From assembly GCA_023383795.1 (NCBI GenBank), contig JAHDYJ010000037.1, positions 1-35,103 of the forward strand: a stretch of DNA of 35,103 nucleotides, written 5' to 3'. A program made the position numbers and the translations under genes. Of the stretch, positions 34,491-35,103 are shown in pieces. The first letter of the stretch is position 1. The number at the start of each line of letters is the position of its first letter. The notes beneath the pieces are model-generated. The model was given only the letters and a program-made list of their open reading frames with translations. It did no database searches and had not been told where the DNA came from. The DNA comes from Burkholderiales bacterium (GTDB lineage: Bacteria > Pseudomonadota > Gammaproteobacteria > Burkholderiales > SG8-39).

Positions 34491-35103
34491 GTGGGCCTCG
34501 CCGTCGTCTACAGCCGCGCCCTCGCCGGGCTCGACGCACCGCCCGTCACCGTCGAGGTGCACCTCGCGAACGGCCTGCCGAGCTTCACGATCGTCGGGCT
34601 CGCCGACACCGAGGTGAAGGAGAGCCGCGAGCGCGTGCGCGCGGCGCTCGTCAACTGCCGCTTCGCGTTCCCGTCGCGCCGGATCACGGTCAGCCTCGCG
34701 CCGGCCGAACTCCCCAAGGAGAGCGGGCGCTTCGACCTGCCGATCGCGCTCGGAATCCTGGCCGCGTCCGGGCAGATCCCCGCCGTGCCGCTCGAACGCC
34801 ACGAATTCGCCGGCGAGCTCTCGCTCGCGGGCGGGCTGCGCCCGGTGCGCGGCGCGCTCGCGATGGCGCTGCGTGCAGCCCGCGACGGCCGCGCGTTCGT
34901 GCTGCCGGAGGCGAGCGCCCGGGAGGCGGCGCTCGTCGACGGCGCCGTGGTCCATCCGGCGGCGTCCCTGCTCGCGGTCTGCGCCCACGTCGCCGGCGAG
35001 TCGCCGCTCGCGCGTCAGCCGCCGACCGCGGTCGACGCGGCGCCGCGGTACCTCGATCTCGCCGACGTGAAGGGTCAGGCACACGCCAAGCGCGCCCTGG
35101 AGC
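34491..35103 (+). CDS. ComM/YifB Mg-chelatase-like AAA ATPase, 3'-truncated by window edge
   Basis: 204 codons visible of a protein usually about 500 residues. The N-terminal ChlI-like domain aligns with E. coli ComM: VGLAVVYSRALAG, TVEVHLANGLPSFTIVGL, KESRERVRAAL, RITVSLAPAELPKESGRFDLPIA, then DLADVKGQAHAKRALE just before the AAA module. ComM is a helicase aiding branch migration in natural transformation. The GTG at 34491 matches the ComM N-terminus but has no clear ribosome site; a GTG at 34452 with GGCGGA upstream is an alternative. No stop is reached in the window. Confidence 0.9.
   Translation, partial: MGLAVVYSRALAGLDAPPVTVEVHLANGLPSFTIVGLADTEVKESRERVRAALVNCRFAFPSRRITVSLAPAELPKESGRFDLPIALGILAASGQIPAVPLERHEFAGELSLAGGLRPVRGALAMALRAARDGRAFVLPEASAREAALVDGAVVHPAASLLAVCAHVAGESPLARQPPTAVDAAPRYLDLADVKGQAHAKRALE

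Overview
The window is a GC-rich, densely coding stretch of about 35 kb of proteobacterial chromosome. It carries 28 protein genes on both strands and shows no RNA genes, insertion sequences or CRISPR arrays. The right-hand end (amtB, glnK and a TorF-type porin, divergent from ubiK and a comM/yifB-type gene), the NtrC/sigma-54 control and the many TRAP systems point to a Betaproteobacterium, most likely of Burkholderiales type. That assignment is inference from gene content and order, not from a marker gene.

Layout. 1-2.8 kb: the 3' part of an aldehyde dehydrogenase gene, then an SPFH/flotillin-like gene. 2.8-6.0 kb (minus): a MacA/MacB-type efflux operon with separate permease, ATPase and adaptor genes joined by 3-4 nt overlaps. 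6.3-12.7 kb (minus): a fused TRAP permease, its DctP receptor, a stand-alone MetE-type methyltransferase, an amidohydrolase-2 family (aromatic decarboxylase-like) enzyme and an EamA exporter. 12.9-15.1 kb (minus): a cytoplasmic reductive-dehalogenase-like protein with two [4Fe-4S] motifs and an apparent internal duplication. It is divergent from 15.3-21.0 kb (plus): a LigB-type extradiol dioxygenase, a TAXI-TRAP receptor and permease, an alpha/beta hydrolase with a cysteine nucleophile, and a DUF2459 lipoprotein. 21.0-24.7 kb (minus): thiolase, feruloyl-CoA synthase-like ligase and MarR regulator. 24.8-26.1 kb (plus): a LivK-type receptor. 26.1-29.7 kb (minus): an operon of HTH-methyltransferase fusion, MetF-like and MetE-like genes. 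30.0-31.1 kb (minus): a YciI-like protein and an SDR that lacks the usual YxxxK. 31.3-33.9 kb (minus): torF-glnK-amtB. 34.1-35.1 kb (plus): ubiK and the start of comM/yifB.

How the parts fit. Most of the window looks like uptake and breakdown of aromatic or lignin-derived acids: three receptor systems, CoA-thioester side-chain shortening, a possible decarboxylase, ring cleavage and possible reductive dehalogenation, with one-carbon genes (MetF, two MetE cores) nearby that could handle methyl groups. The right end is nitrogen assimilation control, with a near-textbook sigma-54 promoter and two NtrC boxes upstream of torF-glnK-amtB.

Most promising for new biology: (i) the HTH-methyltransferase/MetF/MetE operon, with a cluster of TCCCA/TGGGA inverted repeats upstream; (ii) the cytoplasmic reductive-dehalogenase-like gene divergent from an extradiol dioxygenase gene, with a 20-bp perfect palindrome in its leader; (iii) the SDR in which the catalytic Tyr and Lys appear replaced.
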